Shown: positions 44,901 through 56,203 of the stretch, one piece after another | How the letters are laid out: the number at the start of each line of letters is the position of its first letter | Position numbering within the stretch: the stretch's first letter is position 1 | NCBI GenBank assembly: GCA_016490735.1 | Contig: JAEMWC010001005.1 | Location: 247,202-311,201 of the forward strand | Source of the DNA: Pachyseris speciosa | Lineage: Eukaryota; Cnidaria; Anthozoa; Scleractinia; Pachyseridae | Reading direction: 5' to 3' | Length of the DNA stretch: 64,000 nucleotides | The notes under the pieces: model-generated | What the model was told of the DNA's origin: nothing | The model's input: only the letters and a program-made list of their open reading frames with translations | Databases searched by the model: none | Translations under genes and position numbers: made by a program

Positions 44901-47900
44901 CTTACAGTACGGACCGAGAAAACGAGGTTAGTAAGATATTTATTATATCTCCAAGGTTTATCCGGCACGCAGGGAAAAAACTAGTTGAAGCCAAGCGGGC
45001 CATACTGTAGAATACGGCCCACAAAATAGACCAATCACAGCGCGCGTACTAAGTGAGAGATATAATAAAAAGCCTTAAATTATGGTAGCAAGGATATCAC
45101 AGTAGTTACATTTTTTTTGTATAGACTGGATTTATTGTTTGAATAAGTGATATATTGGCCATTTTGGAGTTGCGCAGGAAACCAATCAATAAATTGTCAA
45201 CATCACATGAAAGATAACGTTGAGATGGGTCATTTGACCAAGTTTGATGCTTTTAGGTTGAACAGAGACCAAGTTATGGACTTTAAAACATAGTTCAAAA
45301 TCGTTATTTTAAGGCTGCATCTCCCCAAACCACATATTAAACTCTTTAAATTTTGTGCGATTTCTGTGATATTCGTAAAAGTGGGCAAACAGAGTGATTT
45401 TCACCTCAGTTATTTCCAGATAGTAGGTGCATGACAGGATTTTATAGTTGTCACAAAACCGAAAATTATTTTGAGTTTATATGGTTTGGGGGGATGTAGC
45501 CTATTTGAAACTCGCCCAGTTCCCTGTGAAACTTCGAAATGGCCAATACTTTGAATTAGAGAGGGAACTAGGCATCAAGACAAGAGAGTTAAATTTGGTC
45601 CTTAAATGTTTTGTTTTAATTTGTTAAAACAAAATTAATGTTCCAAGACATTTGATCACATTTTTACCAGAGCAACTATGCAAATTACATTTGGATTGAA
45701 AAGGTTGGTGACTAAATTACTGTACATTGAATATATCTTTTTAACCACAAGCTTCATTTGCTGTTTTTGTTTTTATTCTAGCAAGTTCTGCGTCTTATGG
45801 ATTTCCCAATACTTTGCATGTTGTTTGTAAGTATGTGTAAATCTGAGAAGTTGTAAGGCTGTGTGACTAACGATAATTATAAGTAATTTCCATGAGTCCA
45901 AGACTTTCCTAACCAGAGAAATTGAGACTTGCAGAGGGCTTGGTGAAAAAAATCAAGACTCTTAGAGCTGCTGATATGTTTCCTAACTCCAGTAGTCTTC
46001 TGGATACAGAGCAAATCTCCCATATAAAAGAGGCTTAGGGTTTTAGTTCCAAAATTGAAGCTGGGAATGATCGCAGTTATGAACACTACTTAAGCAGTAG
46101 TTTTCCAAAGATCCAAGAAATAGTGCATTGGTTCATGGCTGCATTTGGATGCATGTTTTATCCAACCTTCCACAAAGTTGTATTTTCAACTGACTGAGAA
46201 ACAAAAAAGTGGAAATAGAGGATACACATGGCCTGCTGGAGATAAAAAAATCTCATGGTTAATAGCTGGACATGTACATTCTTCTCAGACTCGAAAAAAT
46301 ACTACAAATTTTCACACACAATCAACAAGATTGATTTTAACTTCTCAGTTCATTTAGTCACCATAGTCTTCCGTAATATATGTTGAAGAAATTTATGAAA
46401 TGACTACCACTTCAGCTCCTTCCCTTGCCATCCATTGCACCCCAGCTGCTTATAAGTTTACTAGTATTTCCAGTTTTTAGTCACTCCTTGGTGTATGTTT
46501 CAAAGGCTAAACATGGTTTCTATTTCAGGCCTATTTTGGTGTGTGCTGGTGGTTGAAGTTTCGGGGACTTGCATGGCTTTTAACGTTTTGTATCACCCTT
46601 GTTTTGATTTGTTTCTTTGTTGTCAACTTCTGGGCCATTCACATGTTCGACTGGAGGTATAGTATATGCATCTGTATACAGGGTAAATAAGTTTTGAAAT
46701 ACCTGTCTGAGCTAACTGATGAATTTTTGTAATAATTTGAGTGAAAATACAGACAAAGTAGGCAGCAGCAAGAGGTAAATCCTGACAAAGTAGGTGGTGA
46801 TTTTCACCAGTTGCCGGCTTCTAATGAAACCCCTATTGACATATCATGCTTAGGTTGATTTATTTTGCTATATTTAGGGAATTAAATAAAAGAAAGTACT
46901 TTCTGTATTTATAAAGGGGTGCGGTATCATAACTTCTTGGTCAATAAACATTTAGGTGAAAAATGAAAAGCAGTATGCTCTGATTGTTCTAGTTTATAAA
47001 TCCTTTCCTTTCAAAAGTTTAACACTATTAAGGATGTTTCAGTCTCTCATATTTACATGTAACTGTTTTGTCTGGCCCCATTTAGGTATCAGCGTGCAAG
47101 TCACTTTGGCTTGCTGGGGTGGCTGGGGTGGGGAAGGGGCACAGTTAGAGACTTTTCTTGGCAATTGAGCACTGGGATACCAACCTCCTTAGACAGAGCA
47201 GTGGGATATATACCACCCTCAATAGACACAATACGACTGAAAAACATTTTCATAAAAAGGCCCCAAAGTTGAGGCCAAAATTGTTAGTCAAGAGCATTTG
47301 TCCCACACTGTCCTCTCCTGTAAGAGGGTTATAGTACCCTGGCACAGCCCACCAGATTTTAAGTTTGCTGATGGTCAGTCACTGTGTTATGCATGTTGAA
47401 ATTAAGAAAATTATATGGTAGCTAATTGAGGAGAAAGTGATGTCTTTGTAATGACATCCACAAACGGTTAGACTTTCTAGTCTTCTCGGATAAGGATGAT
47501 AAACCGTAGGCCCCGTCTCACAACTCTTCATAATTCTCTGATTCTGTGGGACATAAAAGAACCACTAGGGACGTAACAAAACTCTGGCAGTGACCACCCC
47601 TAGTGTCTGTCTTAATATGATATTGACATACGGGGGCACTCATAACTCAACTTCATTAATTGTAAACTGCATTATAGGCAGTCTGGCAAAGTCCCCTGGC
47701 CAGTGTTGTAAAGCGCCTAGAACAGCTAGTGATATAGGCGCTATAAAAAATAGAGATTATTATTATTAGCTAGACTAATTCAATTATATATTTATGCTAT
47801 AATTTTGTAATCTCTAGGTATTACCGTCCAAGAATGAGTGGACTTGAAGCTCAAGTGTTTACTATCACGTTATCAATCACTACAACATTTATGGTTTTGT

Positions 47901-50900
47901 TTTACAAGAGGAAAAAAATGCCATTCAAATTCAAGGTGATTTTAATTCAGTCAAGGTCTCTCTCAACATATTAATTTATAAGTGCAAATGCATGCTAACA
48001 TGTCCGTAAACAAAATATAATTATAGAAAAAATAAACTAAAACATAGGGATGATCAAGCCTATAATATAACAGTAACATTTTATCCATCTTTATCTAATT
48101 ATCTTCCAAGTCTTAATTAGGTGCAACAACAAAATTTAAGGGTTGATGAGTATTGTGTTTGATGCAATGAATCAGAACTTAGAAATGGTGTACAGCAGAA
48201 CTGATGAAGAACTACTGGTAACTGAGCATTGAGAACTTACAGACTGTTGGTAGACTGAGGTGTACTAATAAACTGAACAGGAAAGGACTTAGGTACAAAG
48301 CAATAGAGTCACAGAAACCTCCCTTAACCACCGCGACAAAGTGGCTGTGTCATGAGCAACTTGAGAAATAATACCTAATACTTGTAGACATTATTATAAT
48401 TATTATTACTGTTAGTTAATAAAATAATTAATATTTTGCTATAATTATTAAAAGCATTAATGATATTTATAATAAATTATTTCAACAGCCCACCCTGCCA
48501 ATCAAACCATTTGGGAAGATCCATGTGGCCTGTAATTTTGTTGCGATGTTTGTCATTGTTTACGGCTGTTTGATCATATGGTTCTCCAAGCTCTATGTTT
48601 CCTGGTCCTGTTTTAAAAATTACAAAGAAATCTTGGAGTTATGCCAGAGCACGAACATGGTAAGCTGTGAAAGAAGTGAAATGCATTTAAGTAAATTTGC
48701 ACTCGAAGGCAGAGTAAAGCATTTAAGAAATTTGTGAACATTAGCAATAGTAAAACTGAACAACGTTTGTATGACTTCATGTCATCATTATCAAGTTTCA
48801 AAATACATGATACAATATTATTATGTATATGTAGTTAATTGTTTTGTAAAGAGTTTGGTGTGAATGGGATCTGACTGCGTGTTGAGTTTTGGTTTCATGC
48901 ATATGAAGGCAGAGTAGTCAATGATTTGTTTTGTGGCTGGGGGTATACCTTCCATTGCGAAAAGGTACCCCTTTTGTATACCTAAAACAGGAAGTCTTCT
49001 TGCCATTTCCATGTAGTGTTCAATAAATTAAAACAGTACAGTAGTAAGGTATGTTTGTTTGAAATATTTTAATGAAAGGCCCTTTTAAATATGTAAGTGA
49101 CAGATTTCCCTACCCTTTCATATACCTTTTTCCGTTTTGGTTTCATGCATATGAAGGCAGAGTAGTCAATGATTTGTTTTGTGGCTGGGGGTATACCTTC
49201 CATTGCGAAAAGGTACCCCTTTTGTATACCTAAAACAGGAAGTCTTCTTGCCATTTCCATGTAGTGTTCAATAAATTAAAACAGTACAGTAGTAAGGTAT
49301 GTTTGTTTGAAATATTTTAATGAAAGGCCCTTTTAAATATGTAAGTGACAGATTTCCCTACCCTTTCATATACCTGAAGCATGAAAAAGGTACCCCTTTC
49401 AGGTGGAGCCTCCCCATATATGCCATTATAGGGAAGCCCCACCCCTGGGCACTCAGCTTTTTGCTGGGATAGACCTGTTATTAGCAAGTCCATTGCCCAG
49501 CCTCTGCCCAACCCAGAGACAGCACTTGGAACTATGTTCCCTACTATTTATAAGGCCTTCCAAGGGGTGGTCTGGTGTTGTTTTGTTGCTCATTTAGGAC
49601 ACTGTTAGGGACAAACGTCACTGTTGCATTGAAAACAAAGAGGAATGGAAAGTGAATTGTCCCTGTCGTAAACTGTCACTGACAGTTTTTTCTGCCAATT
49701 TATGTTGGTCATTGTTTTGGGAGAGGATTGTTGCCTGTTTTTGTAGCTGCATCACTTGTCGCTGCTAGCCATTGGACTGCCTTGATCATGGTCCACGTGG
49801 GTTTTGTTTTCCATCCCCTTTGAGTTTTATAATTTAAGGCCAACAGCGTAGTGTCGTTGCCCAGTGATGTGAGCACCCAGCCAGCATGTTCTTACCACTT
49901 ATCTTAGGGCCCTAGCTGGTTTGTGGTGATCTGTGGTTTGAGCCAACAATCTTCTCCTCAGCAGTTCAGAGCTCTTACAAATTGAGCCAACTGACAGCAT
50001 TTATTTAAGGCTTCAATTGATTTCAAATTCTTCAGGTTCAATGCTACCCCTGCAATACATGTAATCCAGAAGGACTGAAACATTGTGTGCATGAGAAACA
50101 CAAGTTGTTCCACTGCCAAGACATTCAAAAAGAACAGGTGAGAGTAAGGATAGAGAAGGTTTTATTTTGTGTTTGTGAACTATTAGTTTGAAAATACATG
50201 CATTGGCTAAGTTAAAATTTAAGTTAGAATTTGTCATCTTTAACATGCAGTGATTGTCGCAGTTAGGAAAATTCAGTTCTAAAATTCAGGCTAGAGTCAA
50301 ACCCACGACCTCTGCAATACCGGTGCAGTGCTCTACCAACTGGGAGCTAGTCATTTTGTTGGTAAATGAGTGTGAATTTATGTACCGGTATGTTAACATT
50401 AATGTTGTAAGTACTGAACGAAGTTCTTATTTATTTGCAGGGAGCTTTTTGTTTATTCAACTACAACCTCAGTGTGTTTGTTTTTCTAACAGGTATGGTG
50501 TTGCCATGATCATTGAGCAGATTGTTTAAGCAGCCCTGTCCCATTTTTCAGTTGCTTGTAAAAAAATGTAAACCTTCACATGTGCATCCTCAGAAATAGT
50601 ATCAAATTCATTTTGTTGGTGACATATTTCGCCACATCTTACAGAATCTCAGTCTCGATATTGCACTGTCATTTTCCAGGCCTTATTTTAGCAATGATAA
50701 CATTATTCACTTGCCTACTCATCAATGTTTGTTAATTGTCATTACAGTGTTTGCATATGTTGGTGGCCTGGTGGTATTTCTCAGCAGTCTTTTCAAAATT
50801 GTGCTTCACTACACGTTCAGAGCCCTATTCCTTTTTATTCACTGGTGCCATGTCACATTTGGAGCGCGGGAAGGACACCGGGCAAGTGTGGACCTTCCTG

Positions 50901-51082
50901 AAATTCAGGACAATTTTGCCCACGAGGCATCAATTCAAGAACCATTCCAGTATGTGGACAGGACAAGACAAAATGAGACTGAAGTCACAGATGATAGTCT
51001 CCATTGTAATTTTAACTCAAGCGTTGATGCTTGTTACAGTGTAGGGGGGGAAGGAGACTCAATTGTCGATGTTCTAACATAG
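32956..51082 (+). CDS. Multi-pass membrane protein of unknown family
   Basis: Eight plus-strand exons: 32956-33159, 45782-45826, 46529-46656, 47818-47935, 48489-48659, 50036-50137, 50441-50492 and 50748-51082. All borders are GT-AG, the phases agree throughout, and the product is 384 residues. Hydrophobic segments lie at about 20-43, 73-92, 96-121, 138-155, 177-198 and 264-293. A loop of about 65 residues between the last two holds many Cys, including CYPCNTC, KHCVHEKHKLFHC and GAFC, which suggests a disulfide- or metal-stabilised loop. The last 80 residues are acidic and probably outside the membrane. There is no cleavable signal peptide; the first ATG (MPPILASPRLLRH) follows positive-inside expectations. 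I do not recognise the family. Intron 1 is 12.6 kb and holds two large transposons. Confidence 0.8.
33356..33520 (+). repeat. CTCAGACCCC minisatellite, left arm
   Basis: Alternating units of about 25 and 16 bp: CTCAGACCCCTGGGTGTCTCG and CTCAGACCCC(G/T)AAAAA. Confidence 0.8.
34995..35282 (-). repeat. CTCAGACCCC minisatellite, right arm (expanded)
   Basis: The same units in the opposite orientation but nearly twice as long as the left array. Reads on the plus strand as GGGGTCTGAGTTTTTC and GAGTTTTCGAGACACCCAGG. Confidence 0.8.
35827..35973. repeat. 147-bp dispersed repeat, copy 1
   Basis: About 95% similar to 37503-37650. It holds CCCTCCCCCCATTTCGATGA and an imperfect complement ending in TTTGGGGGGAGGGGG, so each copy can fold back. 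A poly(G) tract at 35783-35801 precedes it. Confidence 0.7.
37503..37650. repeat. 147-bp dispersed repeat, copy 2
   Basis: Direct copy of 35827-35973, about 1.7 kb away in the same intron. The sequence between them has no recognised feature. Confidence 0.7.
38287..38325. repeat. G-rich tract
   Basis: A run of G followed by GGGGGT repeats; a similar pure G run lies at 38571-38593. Candidates for G-quadruplex formation. Confidence 0.75.
38410..38595. mobile_element. MITE with AAATCTACTAG end, copy 3, truncated at a G run
   Basis: It matches the copies at 27559 and 30606 from AAATCTACTAGTTGTTC to GGTGAGTAGC at about 38555, then stops at a poly(G) tract (38571-38593). The right terminus is missing. 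Confidence 0.65.
38814..38920. mobile_element. 107-bp hairpin MITE (TAGCCTGTGAGCAAGC ends)
   Basis: TAGCCTGTGAGCAAGCTCTC at the left is complemented by GAGGGCTTGCTCACAGGCTA at the right, with a C/G-rich middle. CTTCAGG occurs next to both ends (38805-38811 and 38921-38927), consistent with a target duplication of 7-8 bp. Confidence 0.75.
39511..41815 (+). pseudogene. THAP-domain DDE transposase (ISL2EU), disrupted
   Basis: A THAP zinc finger begins near 39590 (CYHCCVPMYN, LRFHRIPSD, ATWLVKIQRD) and continues after a gap near 40225-40370 (KHFWEEDYKLP, LKDDAIPTVF), with an intron between. A coiled-coil-like segment follows at about 40740-40870. The DDE_Tnp_4 catalytic domain spans 41040-41800: first Asp in VILDCTEIF, second in VMADKGFN, Glu in IERAIRRIKEF. 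All three catalytic residues survive. An in-frame stop before the THAP domain, a frameshift at about 40228 (the Cys expected after KFV is lost) and another near 41485 break the gene. THAP binds the element's ends and DDE cuts and joins DNA, by family knowledge. Confidence 0.8.
41940..43655 (-). pseudogene. YqaJ nuclease / SWIM zinc-finger gene of ISL2EU, disrupted
   Basis: On the minus strand, fragments in order are 43655-43431 (LPDLSFADVERYV), 43290-42814 with the SWIM finger GKCSC..GYCHH, 42895-42491, 42382-42122 with the YqaJ motifs SPDRKVYD and FGLLEIK, and 42125-41940 with YFYQVQSLLGLTALDWCDFF. Together they cover a YqaJ-type nuclease of the lambda exonuclease fold, in the convergent position typical of ISL2EU. 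Adjacent fragments overlap in different frames, so frameshifts rather than introns probably separate some of them. The Asp, Glu and Lys catalytic residues (SPD..EIK) are still present. Confidence 0.75.
43857..44102. mobile_element. MITE nested in ISL2EU element
   Basis: CGGTAAAATCCCAGACAG at the left and CTGGTATTTTCCCG at the right are ends of inverted arms of about 60 bp (..GACCATCCCAGATTATGCCG / CGGCATAAATCTGGGACGGTC..). Non-coding. Confidence 0.65.
44533..44630. repeat. Hairpin element (GTCCAATTCTGTCTGTAATC)
   Basis: GTCCAATTCTGTCTGTAATC with GTGATTAACAAA pairs with its complement ending GACAGAATTGGAC, leaving a small loop. A diverged relative with GTGATCATACGAG occurs at 58555-58660. Confidence 0.7.
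44778..44940. mobile_element. Hairpin MITE (CTTACTAACC ends)
   Basis: CTTACTAACCGAGTGTGAGG with GTCCGTACTGTAA is complemented by TTACAGTACGGAC..GGTTAGTAAG at the right, with TTTATGGCC / GGCCATAGA inside. Length about 160 bp, no coding capacity. Confidence 0.7.
45060..45781. other. End of intron 1, nothing recognised
   Basis: AT-rich intronic sequence before exon 2 of the membrane-protein gene. Confidence 0.4.
47480..47766 (+). mobile_element. LINE (L2/CR1-like) 3' end
   Basis: GGATAAGGATGATAAACCG and, near the end, TGTAAAGCGCCTAGAACAGC followed by GATATAGGCGCTATAAAAA and ATT repeats are typical of L2/CR1-group 3' tails. The copy is truncated to about 290 bp in intron 3 of the membrane-protein gene. 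Confidence 0.6.
48745..48900 (-). pseudogene. PLE C-terminal fragment
   Basis: The minus strand reads MKPKLNTQSDPIHTKLFTKQ, matching the MKPKLNTQSDSI end of the PLE copies at 239 and 900, followed by a stop. Downstream, near 48755-48785, a decayed motif with AATGATGAC and ACAAACGTT corresponds to the PLE hammerhead-like 3' UTR. Only the last 20-odd codons remain. Confidence 0.6.
48886..49375. repeat. Perfect 248-bp tandem duplication
   Basis: 48886-49133 and 49134-49375 appear identical base for base, starting GTTTTGGTTTCATGCATATG. The unit holds GGTACCCCTTTTGTATACC, also found near 38660, and begins inside the PLE fragment. It lies in intron 5 of the membrane-protein gene. Confidence 0.85.
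49380..50035. other. Intron 5 remainder, nothing recognised
   Basis: Non-coding; a further GGTACCCCTTTC motif at about 49389 extends the neighbouring repeat family. Confidence 0.4.
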
Positions 51083-51116
51083 CACAGGTTTACCATGGCA
51101 CATGACAGGGGGGTAG

Positions 51117-51485
51117 CTTACCCTGGTGAAAATCTTGTAAGGATCTTTAAAGATCCTAATGAAGATCTTATCAAGGATCCTCAAAAAGTCTTGCCAAGAT
51201 CTTTGAAGATCTTGCAAGATCTTTACGGATCCTTTGCAGATCTTGCAGGATCTTTAATAATCTTGCCAAAGATCTTTAAGGATCTTCAAGTATCCTTTGA
51301 AGATCTTGCCATGATCTTAATAAGATTCTTATTAAGATTCTTAGTTAAGAATCTTGTAAGATCTTGTCCCAAGATTGTTATAAGATCTTTTAAGATCCTA
51401 TAAGATCTTACAACATCTTTCACATAGATCCTACAAGATTCATGTCAGATTCTTACCAAGATGTTTGAAGAATCTTACCAAAACT
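51117..51485. repeat. AGATCTT-rich repeat cluster, left
   Basis: More than twenty GATC sites in about 370 bp, mostly as AAGATCTT or AGGATCTTT, starting TACCCTGGTGAAAATCTTG. The core is self-complementary, so the cluster is locally palindromic in many ways. A matching cluster lies at 55190-55787. Confidence 0.7.
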
Positions 51486-51699
51486 GTACAAGCTAGGTCT
51501 TGTAAGTTTCTAAATTAACCAGGATAAATTGAATAGCAGAGATTTGATTTTGTTTTCTAAGCAGCTATAAAAGGGGGAAGACCTGAATTTCTTTTATTTT
51601 TTCCTTTGGATTATCCTCATTTCTGGCATAATTTATGAGCTACTATGGTTCATTCAAGTAACCTAGTAACCCCATGTTTTCCTTATATCTCAATATGGG

Positions 51700-52922
51700 G
51701 GTCGATTTATCTTTGAATGTAATTTCGACACACACGATTTAAATTTGACCACACATGTGCCAAGGTTTTACAGAGATATACTGACTATTTGGCAGGAATT
51801 GCACTCTATGAACCCTTCCACGATTATGGAATATCAACTTGAAACTATTTGGAACAACCGTTTCATAAGAATAGACAGGAAACCTGTGTTTTACTTGTCA
51901 TGGTATAGAAAAGGGGTTACTAAAATTTATCATCTTTTAAACTAAAGCAGAAACTTTCTATTGAGATCTGATTTTCAACGAAAATATGGTTTGCAAGTGG
52001 ACTTTCTAACTTATAATGGTCTCCTTTCTGCGATCCCTAACCTATGGAAAAAATCAATTATTAATTCAGAACCTCTCAATAACAGTGGCAAACGTCATGG
52101 CCAAAATTGCGCATAAAATGTTTGTGTTGAAAATGCTTAAACCTCCGAACGTAGAAAGGAAAGTAGACGAACAAAATCTTACGGCTAAAGCTATCTATGA
52201 GTTACCCTTCAAGGTCACTATGGAAAATAAACTAAGATGTTTTCAATATAAGGTGGTACATAACATTCTACCAACTAACAGCAAACTTTACAAAATGAAG
52301 CTGAGAAAATCTCTGAGCTGTGATCGTTGCAACCACCCCCATGAAAATTTACTTCACCTTTTTTATGAATGCCCCAGTACTCGAATTTTTTGGCAAATGG
52401 CAATGAGCTGGTGGAATGAAAAGAAATCGGAAAATGTCACCTTAAACGCTACGGATATTTTATATGGCTATCACCCTGAATTAAATACTTGTCTAGCCCT
52501 CAATCATTATGTCATTATTGCAAAATATCACATCTTTCTTTCATGGTTAAACAAAGCCTCTCCCAGCTTTGAAATCTTCAGCTTGTTACTTAATGAAAAG
52601 ATCCTTTGTGAACGTACAATTGCTTTTAAAAATAACACAGAGGAAATTCAGAGCAAAATGAACAACACTATGTGCATGAGCTGCACTAAATACGCTTGTC
52701 TCGAGGGATGTGCCTCTTCTACTTTACATTTCTATTTACGTCTTGCTTATTACTTATGATTTCTCTCTCTTGTATGTATACTATCCCTGTTGAAAAAACA
52801 ATGTATAGAAAAGTAAAAATTCTCTGTATTCTAGTTGTGTAAGTATCTGTAGTGCAAGTTATGTGGCTGGCTGGCTGTATTGTATGTAAATAATTCAATG
52901 AAAAAAAAAAAACAGAAAAAAA
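51700..52922 (+). pseudogene. 5'-truncated LINE, C-terminal RT region and zinc knuckle
   Basis: Frames at 51745-51945 (FYRDILTIWQEL, IWNNRFIRIDRKPVFY), about 51955-52015 and 52016-52759 form the end of an L1/Tx1-type LINE ORF2 with frameshifts between them. Landmarks are SDFQRKYGLQVDFLTYNGLL, then LRCFQYKVVHNILPTNSKLY and the zinc knuckle CDRCNHPHENLLHLFYEC followed by IFW. The last block of 247 codons is open. A 3' UTR of about 150 bp ends in an A-rich tail at 52901-52922. The RT catalytic core is missing, so this is a dead 5'-truncated insertion downstream of the membrane-protein gene. Confidence 0.78.
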
Positions 52923-52924
52923 AT

Positions 52925-53267
52925 GTTTTCCTCGGAGTTTTATCACAGCTTACTTAGAAAACAAAGTCCACCTAAAAATTGATGTAAGATGGGTACACTC
53001 GCAGCTCTTGAATTGCAAGACTCTGGGCTATTGTTAAACCATAACCAATGATAATAATTCTTTGTTTCAACATTATTTTATCACAAAATCTTGTTTTTAT
53101 GAAATAAATTTATTGTGAAGATCTTCACAAGTTTAAGTGAAAAAATTCATTGCCTCCAACGTCATATTGCACACTGTAGTTACATTAGGTATTTTTTGTC
53201 TATCATACAATGATTATATTCAAGTTGTTGTAATGCATGCTCATGAGGTAAACAACACTACTGTATA

Positions 53268-53300
<33 letters not shown>

Positions 53301-53883
53301 CATCCTCTCCCCGTCGGGGCTTTTCAGGCATAGTTTACAGTGCTTCTATAGGGTGAGATCGGACGTCAGCCTGTAAAGGCACCTCTGGCTGTTGCTATCA
53401 GTCCATATTTGATCTCACCCACCCACCCACCCAACCCACACATGAAAGTCATATTATCCACATTAAATAGTCTGAAGCGAATGTTTACAAGACTTCTTCC
53501 ATTTGCATTAATAGTACTAATAAATACAGTGTACTCTTATAATCGTTTAAAGCTCGCAACTTCAAAGCCACTGGAAACAATCCTGAGACTTATATTTGCC
53601 AGTAATATGTCTCCTAGAGACAAACAGAGTGTATATACAAATAAAAGCTTGGTTTCCAGTAATACAGTAATGTTCGTTAGTGCAATAAAAACAACAAAAA
53701 TGATTTCTTTTAGTTGCAGTTACGGTAATAAAACAACACAAATCATTCCTTTGATCAATGGGATGAAATGCTGAGTATTAGCATATTTTGGCAGTTTCCC
53801 CTTACAAAATTAACGAAGCAAGAGCACTGCACTTACTAATTTTAAGTTACCGCAGAAATAGGAGCCAAGCTAATTTAGCCATA
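52925..53883. other. (TTAC)n microsatellite and unassigned sequence
   Basis: TTAC repeats occupy about 53268-53300, followed by a CCGTCGGGGC-containing segment. A 121-codon frame at 53409-53774 has no recognisable features. Confidence 0.5.
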
Positions 53884-54032
53884 ATAGGTGGTTTGCACGT
53901 TACGTCATTGCCGCCATGCTGGTGGATGTAAACAATACATCTCTCATTAGCTCCTTTTGTTCGTCCACCAGCATTTGTTCGTTTCACCATTGTCATCTGT
54001 GTCTCTAGAGATTGGCTGCAAACCACCTATAC
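53884..54032. mobile_element. MITE with ATAGGTGGTTTGCA ends
   Basis: ATAGGTGGTTTGCA at 53886 is matched by TGCAAACCACCTAT ending near 54031; the interior pairs GCTGGTGGA with TCCACCAGC. About 145 bp, non-coding. Confidence 0.7.
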
Positions 54033-54034
54033 AG

Positions 54035-55185
54035 ACTCTGGCATTCAACTGCACATTTTGCTATTCTTTCATAAGGTAACTGCAGTACCAAAGGTCATTT
54101 TAGTGAACTGTACTTCACCAAATTTTTCTTTAAATATTTAGCTAATTGCAAAACAAAACAAAAATGAGCAATTTGATTCATCAAGACTGTACGACATGAC
54201 ATTACTGTATATTAACCAAAACAAAAGTCAGTTGTGTTCACAATAATTTATTCCACTAGCCAAAATTTTTCACATGTTGCATGTTCAGCTTTTCATTATC
54301 ATTTAGTCAAGTTTGTGAACTAAGTTTTCTTAACATACTGCCCTTTTGTTGTCTTCATACCTCAAGCGTTTCTGTCAATATCAGCAGCTCAGCTACAAAA
54401 CACAATCATTGAATCAACACGGGATCATGATAATCAGCTCTTCCTTTGCAGTTAACTCTTTTTTCCCAAAGTGATTACTCTGGCTAGATGCTACATTAAA
54501 AGTATTTCACAAGAAGACAAGACTAAGACGAATATTGAGGTTTTAAAACCGGTTATCAGACACAAATCGATGTCATCTGGCACTGCACACTGTTGCAAAA
54601 AACACGCTTTCTGTCTGAGGAAAAGGTCATTCAAAGAGTCATTACAATTTCTTACATTTAGTACTTACTTTTTGTCTTGATAGAGCAAGATCATGGGTTC
54701 TTTCTGAGTATTCACCCTATGAAAATCCGCTCCTGTGCGTTAAAACCGTGGTACCTAGAGCATCATGGGATTGATTAGTCTCATTCCCAGGAGCCTCTCA
54801 GTCAAATCCAAGATGGCGGCCGGTATTTGTTGAACCACAAGTAATCCAATGTTTTTGGTCATTTTACAGGCCTGTAAGAGGCATGAAACTAATTGAAAAT
54901 TGTTTTCAGTGTACAAGGTAAATCTAGGCTAATGTTATCCTAGTCAAGTCCTTTGGCAGGGCACACTGTATGATCAAGATTGGGTGACATTTAAGATGCT
55001 AGTGTGACTTTCACCAGCTGTCTGTGTTCACGCTTAATTTAAGGATTGCACACAACTTGATGACTGGAAACTGCTTTAAACTGAGTGTTTTGTCTTACTG
55101 TAGAAACCATTACAAAAAGATTGGAATCTTTTAATTATTTATTATGGATTGAAAGAAAATTTCATGTAAATAATAGTGTGAAATC
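54035..55185. other. No recognisable gene
   Basis: AT-rich sequence without supported features; AAGATGGCGGCC near 54811 is isolated. Confidence 0.35.
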
Positions 55186-55189
55186 TTGG

Positions 55190-55787
55190 CAAGCATTCCT
55201 GCAAAATCCGGAGCAATCCTCAAGGATTCAGATAATGAGATATGTATCAGTAGAGATCTTTGCAGGATCAATTTATGCCAACAGTTTTAAGACTCTGCAA
55301 GATTTTCATAACTTCATTAAGATCTTGAAGGACCCAGCAAAGATTTTCGAAAACTCCTTGATGATCTTCAAGAACCCTTTTAAAAACATTTTGGAAATTA
55401 ATTAACATAAAGACCTTTCAAAGCTCTTTATTAAAATCCTAGATGATCTTTAAAGATCTATCAAGACCATGCTAAAGGTCTTTTTAAGATCTTTGCAGGA
55501 TCCTCATAGCACCTTCAAGAATCTTCATAAAGATCTTTTCAGTATCACTCTAAACATCCTTTTAACATCCTTATACTGATTTTCACTGGGATGTTTGCAA
55601 GATCCTCGAAATGTCCTTTGCAAGTAAAAGATCTTTGCAAGTAATTTTAGCAACCGAAGATCTTTGAAGATCTTTCAAAGATCCTTCAGAGATCTTTAAA
55701 GGATCCTCATCTTTAAGGATCTTTAGCAGGTCTTTGAAGATCTTAAAGACCCCCAAAGATCCTGTAAGGTTTTTCACCAGGATAGGC
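55190..55787. repeat. AGATCTT-rich repeat cluster, right
   Basis: GATC sites as AAGATCTTT, AGGATC and similar throughout about 600 bp, ending AAGGTTTTTCACCAGGATA. This end is the inverted counterpart of TACCCTGGTGAAAATCTTG at 51117. Confidence 0.7.
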
Positions 55788-56203
55788 CAAACAGAGACGT
55801 ACGGTTTCCAAGTGTCCAGAGCAGTCTTATTGACCATTAACATGACATTTATTTAAATTTGCCTGCAATGAACTCTTCCACTTTGCTTAATTTTCAGAAC
55901 ATGGGAAAGTTGACACATTTCTTGCAATCACTCTTGCCCGTTCCCCGAATTAAATGGTATGAGTGCTTTGCTTTGAAAGGTCAAATGCACAAATTCATCT
56001 GCAGAAGTAAATTAATATTCTAGTCTGTACGAGGTTATTCATATGTAACTATGTACTAACGCATGGGTCGCACTTGGCAAGCCGGCTGAAAAACCAAGGA
56101 AACTTGAAAACGCAACCGGAAGAGAAAACTTTAAGTCAAACAGAGGAGAGTCGCACTAATGGGAGCCCACTCTGTTTTGACACATGGAGCAGTGTTCACA
56201 ATC

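Noticed and set aside
51117..55787. A defined transposon spanning both AGATCTT clusters
   Set aside because: The ends are inverted, but no target duplication could be found and the interior holds an unrelated LINE; kept only as a hypothesis.
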